Source of the DNA: Eucommia ulmoides
Lineage: Eukaryota > Streptophyta > Magnoliopsida > Garryales > Eucommiaceae
NCBI GenBank assembly: GCA_016647705.1
Contig: CM028338.1
Span: 12,244,240-12,308,239 of the forward strand
Direction of reading: 5' to 3'
Length of the DNA: 64,000 nucleotides
A program made the position numbers and the translations under genes. How positions within the stretch are numbered: the first letter of the stretch is position 1; each line of letters starts with the position of its first letter. Below, in pieces: positions 49,114-61,167 of the stretch. The notes below the pieces were generated by a model. The model was not told the origin of the DNA and ran no database searches. It worked only from the letters and a program-made list of their open reading frames with translations.

Positions 49114-52100
49114 TAAACAACTAAAATAAACAAAATAAAAAACACAACCCGGTCCACCAATGACTTTCAAAACACAACCCATTCTATTCCTTACACTCAA
49201 TGATCCATGTTACATGCCAATTCATGATGGGTTTAGGCAGTGGAAATACATTTAGTGAGGTGGATGCAAAAATGTAGGTAGTGAAAGAATTAGACAATAA
49301 GGCTCAACAGGGGTAACGACAAATAAACAATTTTCATGGGTTAGCTTCAAAGGCCCAAATGATCTAAAGAATGCCTAAATCATTTCTCTAATAACACATA
49401 AGCTAGTATTTTGCCTCAAGCTTCACTCAAATGGATTCTAGAATTCATGAGATGTCAAAGCCTACCTAAAAGCACATAAATGTTCTCCGAATACCCAAAA
49501 GGCCAAGTGATCGTGATTCATGGTTCTCAAGTGTAACTAATCGAGATTGAATTTCAATTAACACAAGTCAAGCATAGAGAAATCTCAAGTCAATACATTT
49601 CAAACGACCTAAGAGAACATCAAGTGTTTATACTCATAATCGATATCTGGTCATATCATCTCAACAAAACTCACAATTTATTTAAACTAACCTAAAAAAA
49701 AAAAAAAAAACTAAAAATATGGCCACAAGAACATAAGTTATACACAGAAAAGTCACACACACAAGCATACCCTAACCCAAATCCACATATGTATCACCCC
49801 AAAACTTAAAGTAAAGCATGTATTCAAATTAAGCACAAGGGAATAGAACATGTACCAGGTCCGGGCAAGTTGATTGGTGTGGGGCTTTCTTCTATCGCTT
49901 GCATCCTTAGGCTCAATTATTTTGAAACTTGGGTTGTCTCCCAAGAAGTGTTTGGTTTAATGTCCTCGTATTGACACGGAAAAGGGCTTGTCAAAGAGCG
50001 GTTTCCGCCCATAATATATGTCATATAACACAACGTGTGGGTCTTGGTTCAAAACGCCCTCCAACTTAGCGAGATGTAGCATTAATCGACACATACTCTC
50101 AACTTGATTCCGTTCTATCTCATGTGCTTGGCGGGTGTGAAAGAACGAAGTTAAAGGTCGGGGAGGATGGGAGAGCCACATCGGATGTTCATAGATGTAA
50201 TCGTCATCGATCGGTGGTGGCATCAAAATCTGGATCTCGAACGGTGAAGATTCACAAATGTCATCTTGTGATTCTTCATCGTTGATCCATTCCTCATTCA
50301 AATCATTTCCATTGAACATACCCAAGTTTCTCCCGCTCGTATTTGGTTCCTCATGGTGGCTTTCACATATGGATGTGCCTTGTACGTCTCTCAGTGCCAC
50401 CATTCCTAACTCGGTCTCAATGTAGCTAACTAGTTGACCGATTTGCATCTCAAGCAACTTTATGATCGTGTCAATTTCAGTGCAGGTTCTCTTAATATTG
50501 TCAAGACAAACCTCATGCTCATTAAGACGTTCATGAGTTTCCATCCAAAAAACCTGAGTCTCCTTCATAAATACAGCGAACATCTCTTCCAGGGTGATGG
50601 AAGACTCTACAAGTTGGTCTGGGGTGTCAATTCGTGGTGTTGAAACATTGGAACTATCCCCCAAGTTTTGGTAGCTTGTTTAATAATTCCAACTCTGACA
50701 GTCAAACTCCGCCATGTCTTCCAACAACCAATAGGCTTCGTCCACAGTTAGTTGGAAGAAAGATGTGGTACCATTTTCTCCTTCCACCCAAATTCTTGTT
50801 GCGTTTTATAACCCATCGAAGAAGTTCAGTAATTGATACTTCTTAAGGAAATGATGAATGGAGAATCGAATGAGCAACTCCTTGTATCTATCCCAAGCAC
50901 AATAGAATGGCTCAGAATCTCATTGAGAAAAACACATGAGGACTTGTTAATGAGGCATCTCTAAGTACCTTGCAAAACAAACAAAACTAACAACAAAAAT
51001 AAAAAATAAAACAAATGCCTAAATTAAAATTAAGTTACTTATTCACAATATTAACAAAAATCTAAAATGGCAATCCCCAGAAACGGCGCCAAAAACTTGG
51101 TAGCAAATTTGTTTCATTGGTATAATACTGCAAGTTTACGAGTCAAGTTTTAATAGTATAGGAAAAGTAGGGCTGTCGTATCCACAAGGATTGGTTTAGA
51201 TCATCGTTAAGTACTACAATTGTCGTTACCTAACTTTATATAGGCGTCCAAATTTTTTGGTTTTTAAATTAATAAATCTAAAATAGCTAAAATAAATATA
51301 AATATGAAAATAAAATAAAATATGGATTATCTATGCACAAATGTTCTAGGGGCTTGATTTCATCTCGTTATTCCCATGTTATCGTATTAAGTAATTATTA
51401 GTTAATTCCATTCATTCAATAATTCCGATTATGAATTCAACCTCTCCTGAGTATAAAATTCACAACCTAAAATCGTCTAACTCATTGGCCACAATAATCA
51501 AACACATTTGGCCCAAGATATGCATAAAATGGAATTAAATTTAACAATTAACAAAATAATCTAAACATGGCTCAAACGAGATTAAATCAAACCCTAGATT
51601 AAATTATGAACACAACATAGATAGATCCATAGTAAATATTCTCAATAAATTCATATATGTAAGCATGTTCAGCACAAAATTACAAATAAAAACTTAAAAT
51701 AAAAGATTAGGGAGAGACAAAGGAAGAAAAAATACTTATTATGTGTTTGAGCTTCAAATCTTCAATCCCAAGTGTCACTAATGGTATTCTCTTCTCCAAT
51801 CTCATAACAAAATGTCACCATCTAGTGTTTTCTCACCCAAAATCGTCGGTTGTCTCTCCCAAAATCGCCTCCTCTTCTTCCTCTATCGTCATTCTCTCTA
51901 AAATGAGCCAAAATGGCCTTAAGGAGGGGGGAAAAAAAAAAACGTTAGCGCTGCAGCGTGCAGTGCGTATTTTTGCACTGTAGCGCCTCTTCTAGCACAT
52001 TAAGGTTCAGAGGATTCATGTTGATTCTAGTCAAATAGCACTAATTCATGCTGCAGTGCGGGTTTTTCTCACTACAGCCTGAGATTTCGAAAAAATAGCC

Positions 52101-53307
52101 ATAACGTTTTCATTCGAACTCCGATTGAGGTGATTCAAAATGATTTAGAAAGACAAGACTGAGATATACAACTTTAATGTTTTGAGGGTTTCCAAAATCT
52201 AATTTCATCATGGTCCACATTGGCCTTGAAATTACAGCATTTGCATATATTTTTCTTATTTTCTCCCATTTATTTGTAAACCTACAAAACAATACAAAAA
52301 CTCATTAAAATAGAAAAAATGCTTGAAAAACACACAAATATTTGAATCTAAAAGTACTTGATTTGTTGGTAAATAAATCACTCATCAAGCACTATTTGGA
52401 AAGAAACTGTAAATAGTGAATTGGAATCCAATTTGCAAAATCATACATAGGAACTAGTGAATCTCCCATCCGATTCTAAATCCCTTTTTTATAAGTGTAT
52501 ATTCAACAAGAAGATTAAAGAATATGGATCAATCGATAAATACAAAACTATACTTGTAGCTAAAGATTGCAAGTAAAGAAAATGTGTTAATTTCTTTGAC
52601 GCGTACTTATCGATTACTTGAATAACATCCATCAGAATGTTAATGGCCATTGCAGCTGTACATAATCTTTAGATATATCATATGGGTGTTAGGATAACTT
52701 CCCTAAATGGTGAACTAGATGAAGAAATCTACATAGAATAACCTGAATGGTTTGTTGCTGCTAGTAGAGAGAATAAAGTTTTTAGACTGGTTAAGTCTTT
52801 ATATGGACTTAAACAAGTACCAAAACAGTGGCATGAGAAATTTGATAAAGTTAAGATGTCAAATAGATTTTAAAATCAATAAATGTTACAAATGTGTCTA
52901 CATCAAATATAATGAATCCTTATATGTCATTGTATACCTTTATGTAGATGACATGCTAATTTTTGGTAGCAACATTGACATCATTAAGTCTACCAAAAAG
53001 ATTCAAATTATTAAGTTCGATATGATAGATTTAGGTGTTTCTAATGTAATTCTAGAAATTAATTTTTTTAGATCAACTGAAGGACTAGTATTGTCACAAT
53101 CTCATTATATTGAGAAGACACTTGAGAAACACAACAACTGTGATAATAGATTAGCTAAAACACTTATTGATAATCATCTGACTAAGAATACTAATGAAAG
53201 AATCTCTCAGTTAGAGTATGTTTGAATAATAGGCAGTCTAATGTAGGTAATGAATTGTAATAGACCATATGTTTCCTACATCGTGAGCAAACTGAGAAAT
53301 ATACTAA

Positions 53308-54114
53308 TGTGGGTGTGGGTGCATAAAATCGGTACATACCTCGAGTATGGTCCAGTAGGATGACAGGTGGGCCCTCTTGCTGAGGTAAAGTTGTCGGTTA
53401 AAAAGTCCTCAAGTGACATGTGTTGGGCCCTAGGAGGACTGACCTGCTATGCCTAGAGTCATGTTCCTTGGGGAGTGTACCTATAGAAGGATTAGACCAG
53501 GGTTTGTCCTGGTGAAGCCTCTCCGGTGCGGTAATTAGTGCTCAGAGAGAAAAGATACAGTAATACTGCAAGTAAACAAATGAATTCGCGCGTAATGTAA
53601 AACATATTCAAGAATACCTCAAGCTTGTAGAACCCCCGATATATATAGGAGTTGAAGATGATTAGTCGGGCCTAAACACGGTTAATTAGTCGAAACCCAG
53701 TGTTTAGCCGATAATCCGAGGCGTTTTAGGAGATAATCGTTGCGTTTGTGCTTTTGGACCCATTTGGCGAAGCTTGTGGGCCTTTGCCAGGCCTACGGCG
53801 GTGAGCTGGTGGAGGATAGCAGAGATCCGCGGAGTCATAGAGAAGAAACGAGCTAGAAGATGGAGTCGGTCGAGATGAACAGCTGAGTCCCTGAAATTTA
53901 TCGTCCAGGGCATGGCACAGAACTTAGAACGACACATCCCAGTAGGACTCCTCACTCCTCCCTAGGCACAAATGAGATTCCAGGGAGGATCCGTGGTCGG
54001 TGTATGCTTTAGCATAGCGTTTTGGATTTCAGAATGTGTCCCTTTCACTACCACGATGGACACATGGTTGGGTCCCAAGTACTGACTCAGAGATGCCGAA
54101 AAATACATTCATCA
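53308..54114. mobile_element. Solo LTR D in copia C (fossil)
   Basis: An 807-bp TG...CA unit (TGTGGGTGTGGG ... ATTCATCA). The flanking ACTAA (53303-53307) and ACTAG (54115-54119) agree at four of five bases, as an aged target duplication would. A TATATATAG run near 53640-53650 suggests transcription on the - strand. The family is not determined. Confidence 0.6.
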
Positions 54115-54132
54115 ACTAGCAATAACATGAAA

Positions 54133-54451
54133 TGTAAGACCCTAATCTTCGTCATATGTGTAATTTAAAGTCGCGTTTTAAAATATTTCAAAAAAAATAA
54201 AATACCGGGGTAAATGATGTGAATTATTATTTGAATTGAAATTGAAGGGGTTAAATTATAATTTCAAAAAAAAAAAAAACATTAAAAATAGAATGGGTTT
54301 AATATATATCCTAGTAAAATAAAGGGAGGCTTGGTGCAATTACCTATTATATATGTATATATATATTACGGTGGGAAATGAGTAGAGAAGGAAAGGGCCA
54401 CTTGGCTGGCCCTTGTTTGATCACATAACTCACTCACACACACACACACAC

Positions 54452-54482
<31 letters not shown>

Positions 54483-57123
54483 CGGGAAGAAACGGAGAAG
54501 GATCCAAAAAAAAATAAAATTAGAGAGAGATGAGAACCGGTAGAGAGATAGAGAGAAACCGAAGAGAGAGAAAGAGAAAGAAGGAAGAGAGAGAGAACCA
54601 GAGGAAAGGGGGGTCGTCGGAGGTTCGTGATTAGCCGACGGTGTGAGCAGCTTGTTGGTCTGGTGAGTGTGTGATCAGTGTGTGTGTGGCTTGGTGTGTG
54701 TGTATATGTGTGTGATTAGTGTTTGTATGGCCTGACATGTGTGAGTGTGTATGTTCTGAATGTGTTTGTGTGCGTGTATAACATTCATTAGTTTTGTAGC
54801 CGGTGGGATTGTGTGTTGTATCGTTGTTCAAATTGGTCCGACGGTGGTTGGTTGGTGTGGGTATGCATGTTGGTTTTTATGGGATGACTGATTCATGGTG
54901 AGTTCGGTTCGTCCAGTCGACGGTGGTGGCGGCGTGAGTTTGGCCGACGGTGGTAGCGGTGATCGATCGTGTGTGTGTGTGTGTATGTGTGCGTGTTTTG
55001 TTCTGTAGTCTGGTGGTGTTAGGTAGTTGACTTCGCGTGTATGTAGGATGATCGGAGTAGCAATCGGAGAGAGTTAGTGAGAGAGAGAGAACGTCGGTTG
55101 TGTGCATGTGGGTCTCCGTTCTGGTCCGACAGTGCTGTTGCTGTGCGTGTGTGGGTGTTCGTCACGCCGATGTGTCTGTAGGTGTGCAGTTTAAACGCCG
55201 CTGGGTATATGCGAGGGTGATTGCCGGCGTGTGGTGCGTGGTCAGTCGGCGGGGGAACCAAATTAGAAACAAGAAACACAAAACAGAGAGAAAAAATGAA
55301 GAAGAAGGGGAAAAAGGAAAAAATGCACAAACCACCCCAATAAAACCTAAAACTCATTTCGTGGACCCGTGGAAAATCCGTGGAAGGTAAAATTCTGAAC
55401 TCTCTTAATATATGTATTTAATTGTCCCGTGGCTGATTCTGAAACTAATTATTAGCATTGAAAATGTCGAAATGGCGATAATAAATAATGAGACCGTTTA
55501 TATGAACAAAGTTTATATAGTAAACCATAACAGAATGATATTAATTAAATGATAATATTCCAAAAGAAAACACGGGGAATAGAAAATTACGAAAATTAGG
55601 ATTTCATGGCATGGTTAGGTTATTTCTATATAAAATATTAATTTAGGCCTTGTCACTACTAGGTTCACAGGCACCGGAGTACCGGGTGAGGATAGTCGAT
55701 AAAAGTCTTCGGAACGGATAACCAGGTGAGTGTACTGTCTTCTTACCAAAAATCTATTTTTATATATCTGATGGAAAAATGTGTTTACTTAAAACCTGGA
55801 TGAATTTATAATTTATATGGATCAAGCGGATTTGGGTGACTTGGAAATATGGTTTTCGCCGGTTTTTAAAGAAAAGTGGAAAGAAATGATTTGTTAAATC
55901 TAGTAGGTTTTAAAAGAAAGTAAAAAATATGATCTTCGGATTAAATTGGTTTTGGAGATAGAGGTCGATGTTATGGATTTATAGTTTGACGATGTTGTTA
56001 TTGATTTGACGATTTTGTTGATTTTATTTGCTTCGGCAGAGCGTTGATTATTTATTTAGTTGTAATTTGATGATGATATTATTGATTTGATGATGTGGTT
56101 GATAGTGGGCGGAGTTGTTGTTGTTGAGGTGAGGTGAAGATTGGTGGTAGATATTTACCCGCTTGGCATAGTCCAGCGGAACGGTGTTTTACCCGTCTGG
56201 TATAGTCCAGCGGAGCGTTGTTTCACCCGTCTGGTATAGTCTAACAGAGCGTTGTTTCTCCCATCTAGCATAGCCCAGCGGAGCGTTGTTTCACCCGTTT
56301 GGCATAGTCCAGTGGAGCATTGTTATGTCCCGCTAGGAAGGCATATCCTACGAGGTACGGTACCGTTGCAACTCCCGATCGTGAGGTTAAAACGATCACA
56401 TGGCTAGCCGAGGTGTGGTGTAATGTGGTCTGGTGTGGTATGGAGTGATGTGGTGTGGTGAGGAGTGGTGTGGTGTTTGAGAGGTGGTGTTTTATCGTAT
56501 TTGGTATTTTTATCATATATGGTGATGTGGTGTTTTATTTTATCGTCTTTGGTGTTTTATCATATTATCTTATGCTGATAGTTTGGATGGATTTTATATA
56601 TTTAATATATATATAGATGATGATTCTGAATGGTAGGAAGAAGGAGTTTTCTTGTGGTATATGATTTTTATACTACTGTTAAAAATGTGTTTGTTTATAC
56701 GCGTTTTGCTTGATCCATTTAAATATGATATTACTTAGAATGAATTATTATATTAAAAATGTTTCTACTAAGAAGACAGTACACTCGTTGGTGAAATAGC
56801 TAGGAGTCGGTCGGTCCCCTACTGGTTCTAGTTAGAGTCATGCGCATCGCGTGACGGAGTTGTGTGAGGGTTTCTTGATGAGCTGGCTGAGGTGAACCTA
56901 AGAGAGGTTCACAACGTTTGATTTGTCGGTTATTATTATTATAAGTTTGTAGGGACGAGTCTGTCCCCAAATGAAAGTGTGTATGTATATACATGTCAAC
57001 TTTAGTGGTTGCGTATTTAAAATGTATTTATTCTCGTATTCTAGATTGGATTGGCATTCAAGTAATATCGTGTCAATGTTACGCTGGCCCCAGGATGATG
57101 GGTGTCCAGGGTGGGGTGTGACA
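54133..57123 (+). mobile_element. Long solo LTR E, Ty3/gypsy type (fossil)
   Basis: A 2991-bp unit beginning TGTAAGACCCTAATC and ending GGGTGTGACA, termini common in plant gypsy LTRs. The flanks TGAAA (54128-54132) and GGAAA (57124-57128) agree at four of five bases. A TATATATATATTA run near 54355-54368 fits a + strand promoter. It contains CA and GT microsatellites (54430-54478 and about 54970-54990), purine-rich sequence and a minisatellite at 56156-56325. The open frames inside come from these simple repeats. Confidence 0.65.
56156..56325. repeat. Minisatellite of about 41 bp, four to five units, in LTR E
   Basis: Units resemble ACCCGTCTGGTATAGTCCAG followed by CGGAGCGTTGTTTC, starting near 56156, 56200, 56226, 56262 and 56292 with some variation. 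A GTGGTGT-rich tract follows at 56409-56480. Confidence 0.7.
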
Positions 57124-57650
57124 GGAAATGTTTACTACAATGCAATAGTCAGGGTTCTCATATAGTTAAGCTATACCCTAAACTATAGATTGCATTACAC
57201 CAGATATCCAGTTGTACTTGAAGGTTATAGTAATGCTAACTGGATATTTAATTATAACAATACTAAATCCACAAGTGGATACATCTTTACACTTGAAGGT
57301 GGAGCTGTCTAATGGAAATCCTCCAAACATACGTGTATTGTAAGATCTACAATGGAATTTGAGTTTATTGCTTTAGACAAAGCAAGCGAAGAAGCATAAT
57401 AAATTTGCCAATTTTTAGAAGATATTCCAATGTGGACGAAACCTGTGTCAACTATCTGTATACACTATAATAGAAAACGTATAATGGTAAGTCTCAAAAC
57501 ATACAACGTAGACATAATACCATTAGACAGTTACTCTCAAATGGAGTTATCACAATTGACTACGTAAAGTCAAAGATAACGTTGCGGACCTACTAACTAA
57601 AGGATTAACTAATGACAGCGTATACTGCTTATCGAGTTGAATGAGTTTAA

Positions 57651-60245
57651 AACCATCAAATCTTTGCAGATTCCCATCTTCTTGTGTAGTTCATAGGCTC
57701 CTACAAATTAGGTAAGTTTATTTCCCAAACTTACAAAGAGTTAGATGCTTTTGTTTATTTTTTTCATTGATATTGTAATATTTTTATATTTATAATTCTT
57801 TTTCATGTTAATAACGTCTCCCTCCACTGCGGTTATTCCAAAAATAAATAAATAAATGAAATAAATAAATAAATTGCGAGTCCCTTTAAGCATAATAAGT
57901 CTTGATTACTCTTAATTTGATGACTTGATTCCTGCAAAATACTACTAGTGGAAGTTAGATTAAACATATTGTCATTCACATGGCATGCTTCATTACTGGC
58001 TTCTGTGGGAAGGAAATTTGAAGGTTAAACTATGTAATGAAACAGGAAATATATCATGCAGGACCCTTATTGTTCATACTGCAGTGCTCTCCACTCAATA
58101 TCTAACTATTATTTCATGAATTATAAACTGCAGCCAATTGGAGTTTTTCATCCTTAGCCTTCATTCGACAAACGTAGCATGTAAATATTTGAATATGGCT
58201 CATAATTATTTAACCGCCCCCAAGAAGTCCTACAGCTGTATTATTCAAAGACAACAGGGGTGATTTTGCAACGGAACAGAAACATATGTTAAAAGTGATT
58301 AAATGAAAAAAAATTGAAAAAGAAAAATCAAGGAAATCAATAGGACGATGTTATCTACATTGCCCCTTTAATTCGACAGTAATCCCAGTTGTCTGTAAGT
58401 AAAATGTATAATACATTGCCTATTACATGATATGAAGATGCTAAAAGCAGTGTACGTACATGAACATTACATGAAATAATAAGCTAGATCAAGTGGAATG
58501 AAATCTCAAAGAAGAAACAGCCTTTAGAAAGTAAAGCCATTTACCAATACTCAGAAATTTCTGTGGGAGGAGGAGAAATAATTGCTAGCTATTGAAAATA
58601 ATCCATTTGCCAATGTCTTCAACAACGATGTAGCTGTTCCCTTTCTGTCATAGCTTCACTCTTTTGGGAAACTCATGTCTACAGTGAAAGTCCAAATCAA
58701 AGTACTTCTTTCTTTGATTCTTTGTTAGAAAATCAAAGGGAAAAAAACTGAAGTTTACTTAAATGAGGCTCTTTATAATGCAAAGCATAGGTAATTAGAA
58801 GAGAAGAATCACCCCGAGAGAGGTGAACAAGTGTGCAGACATGGTGACCAAGAAAGGAGTGGATGGTAAAAATGAGCTGAGGCTCCTTGAACCCCAATGC
58901 AAGATCTGATTGATTTTATTTTTTTGTAAATGGATAAGAGAGCTTTTGATCTATGCCCGCAGTTTGCGTGTTGTAATATTCTTAGCTACAGAACAAAAAA
59001 AAAAAAAAAAAAGAGAAGAAACTGAGAAGCCACCACTTAATTTGTGCTAAAGGATTAACAAGAGAAAAACCAATAATGGAAGAATGCTTGGATCTAAATC
59101 TAGCGACACAAAATTGTGTCGTCTTAATCAAAAAGTTTATTAAAAACAATTGACAATGACTGAGAAACTAGATCAATCTTTTAGGGGAAAATGAGTAATT
59201 GGTCATTGTATCTTATTCTCAATGCCCAAATAAAGCACACATTGAGTAAAACAAGATGACCGGACTTTATTTAGTGGCAACCCAGAATCCCTAAAACAAG
59301 ATTTGGATAGTGATAAAGGCACACAGATCTCTATAGACAAGCTATAAAATGACTGAATTATCACTGTCGTAAATGGTGAAGCAAAAATAGTGAACTATAC
59401 TTTTTAGAATCTCAGGTACCATTATTGAAGGAGAGAGAGACTGAGAGAAGGGGACCAAGTAAGCAGGAAGATGTCACTTAGGGTTGGTCCACCAACAAGT
59501 AATGTGTGACAAATTAATGTTGTATGACAGCTTCCCAGAAAAGGTTTTCATTCAAAAGTTCTCATATTTCACTTCCAAATTTCAAGATTTCTGTATAAAA
59601 AACAAATAAAAAATAAAAAATAAAAAAAGATCCATAAAATGTCCGATATTTATATATGTATATTTCAAGTATGAGTTGAAGTGTAGTGCCTCATCCGAGA
59701 AACACAAAAGCGTGATATCTGTATGGAAATTGAGTTCATAGCATCAAATCCCATAAAGTACTTGGAAGTTCAGTTCTGGTTTTCTCAGTCATAAGAACCC
59801 AGAAGGCAAAAAAAAAAAAAAGGTATAAATAAATAAATAAATAAAACCTCCAAATAATTAAATAAATAGATAAATATATTGGTTTCTTAAATATCCACAA
59901 ATGAATCTTCTATTACAAACATAAATGAAAGAAAATAAATAAATGTTACCTGTTCGTTGACTGTGTTACTGTTCGACGAACCCTAATCGCAGTTTTTTTT
60001 TTGTCAAAAAGTTATTTTGTTTTGAGATCTCTAAACTGTTATTTGAGACACAATCACTTGATATTAATCATAGATCTGCGAAAGCCTGCCTTTTCTTCTG
60101 GAGAAGAAGAACAATAAAAACAAAGATATACACAACTATGAAATATCTGCAGAATCCATTAAACCAGTCAGAAACCCACCTGTCAAAAACATGAAAAAAA
60201 TAGATTCACCCAACTCCTCAATTTCTTCCCTCTGTTCAGTAGATC
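57651..60245. other. AT-rich region downstream of MIR172, no protein gene seen
   Basis: No open frame with a recognisable product. Scattered A-rich and AAAT runs occur (57841-57870, 58995-59012 and 59809-59840). The left part may include the tail of copia C. The right part, transcribed leftwards, could hold the 3' portion of the MIR172 primary transcript. A possible internal exon is bounded by TTTTTGACAG (about 60190) and CGAACAG followed by GTAACA (about 59949), but this is weak. Confidence 0.4.
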
Positions 60246-60377
60246 TAGTAGTCGTCTATTGCCGATGCAGCATCATCAAGATTCTCACTACAAAAAAGGC
60301 TCTATTAGAGAGAGAGAGAGAGAGAGCATTTTTTCATGTGAATCTTGATGATGCTACATCCGCAAGCAACGACTGAC
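60246..60377 (-). ncRNA. MIR172: MIR172 precursor hairpin
   Basis: On the - strand the 3' arm carries the canonical miR172a/b mature 21-mer at 60285-60265 (AGAATCTTGATGATGC and onward, ending GCAT). The 5' arm carries the star at 60357-60337 (GTAGCATCATCAAGATTCAC). The bases after the mature sequence, CGGCAA, match known MIR172a precursors. The lower stem (AGTCGTTGC.TTGC with GCAATAGACGACT) pairs nearly fully. The upper stem closes with AAAAAATGCTCT and AGAGCCTTTTTT around a CT-repeat loop. miR172 is loaded into AGO1 and represses AP2-type mRNAs (AP2, TOE, SMZ), promoting phase change, flowering and floral patterning. The - strand is preferred because its 3' arm is the exact canonical sequence. 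The family call is firm; the paralogue number is not. Confidence 0.95.
60265..60285 (-). ncRNA. miR172: Mature miR172
   Basis: A 21-nt sequence identical to the miR172a/b form of Arabidopsis and many angiosperms. It sits on the 3' arm, opposite the star at 60337-60357 with short 3' overhangs, as in typical DCL1 products. Confidence 0.93.
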
Positions 60378-61119
60378 AATCAATCCATGCACATTTCTTC
60401 AAAGGATTTCAAGAGGAAAAAACCTAGAACAGAAAAGGAAAAAAATTTCATTAGGGAGCAAAAAAAGTATAGAAATGCAAAGACCGCAAATCATGTACAG
60501 TATAAATCATAGTTTTTGTATGAACAAGGCCACGAGCGTATGCTGACGTGGCATACTATGACTGGTTAAAGAAAATAAACAAAGGATGACGTGACTGTAC
60601 CACGAAAAGAATCTATGTGAGTCGAACTCATTTTCATCCAGCGGAAGGGAACAAAACCAAATCCTATTGTTCTTCGTCTCCTTAATTATTATATTATATA
60701 TTTGAATAAAGCCATACTAAAATGGATATTAATTACTATATATTCAAATGGTAGAATAAAGGAAAAAGAAGACAAAAACTAACGTTTTAATAAAATTAAC
60801 ATGTGATATTAAAATAAATTTTGGAAATATAATTTAGAAAAAAATCTATTGATTAGAATCTGAATATAACTTCAGAGGACTGATAAATAAAATAACATTT
60901 TGCTATTGTAAACCAAATAATATCCAAAGAATTGAAATAAAATCCATATCGGTAAAAAAAAGGAAACTCAAAAATTGATTACTAAGAGCAAGGACCTTTG
61001 ATTTCACTAATATTACTATAGTATCAAAAGGAATTAATAAAAATTCTTATCGAAAAAAATATTAGCCGAAAACAAATCATCAAGTACAAAATTATAAACC
61101 ATCACAAGTAAAAAAATAA

Positions 61120-61167
<48 letters not shown>

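Larger units (their letters stand above)
41387..52387 (-). mobile_element. Athila-like LTR retrotransposon B with gag remnant (fossil)
   Basis: The 5' LTR is 52387-51098. A primer site resembling TGGCGCCGTTTCTGGGGA, of tRNA-Asp type, lies at 51091-51074. Gag-like sequence occupies 50960-49957, a purine tract sits at 48315-48301, and the 3' LTR occupies 48300-47217 plus 42036-41387, split by element A. The target duplications AGCAC (41382-41386 and 52388-52392) are perfect. The gag part includes a 235-codon stretch (49957-50664) with LLEMQIGQLVS, close to the LENQIGQLA motif of Athila-type gag, and an upstream stretch (50760-50920) resembling its capsid region. No pol is present, so it is non-autonomous. 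The two LTRs differ in length and sequence, so it is not recent. Confidence 0.85.
41074..57650 (+). mobile_element. Copia retrotransposon C, host of nested insertions (fossil, broken)
   Basis: Three separated + strand stretches carry copia pol sequence. 41110-41345 is the linker between integrase and RT (EPRRSKTAKTTKSFG). 52393-53302 is reverse transcriptase (KSLYGLKQVPKQWHEKF and a YVDDML catalytic block). 57129-57640 is the RNase H part (YTRYPVVLEGYSNANW, SKSTSGY-like and EFIALDKASEEA). Between them lie an Athila-like element (41387-52387) and two solo LTRs (53308-54114 and 54133-57123). The left edge abuts the LTR of element J, and no LTR of C itself could be assigned. It has multiple breaks and is older than all four insertions. 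Confidence 0.8.

Noticed and set aside
54631-55390. Several Cys/Val- or His/Thr-rich open frames on both strands
   Set aside because: They come from CA/GT microsatellite-like sequence inside the gypsy LTR E.
60339-60359. Calling MIR172 on the + strand
   Set aside because: The + strand arm is a variant, while the - strand 3' arm is the exact canonical miR172 with the known CGGCAA flank. The + strand is kept only as an antisense possibility.
60191-60376. 61-codon + strand open frame over the MIR172 hairpin
   Set aside because: It spans both arms of a near-perfect hairpin and a GA microsatellite. The miRNA explains the sequence.
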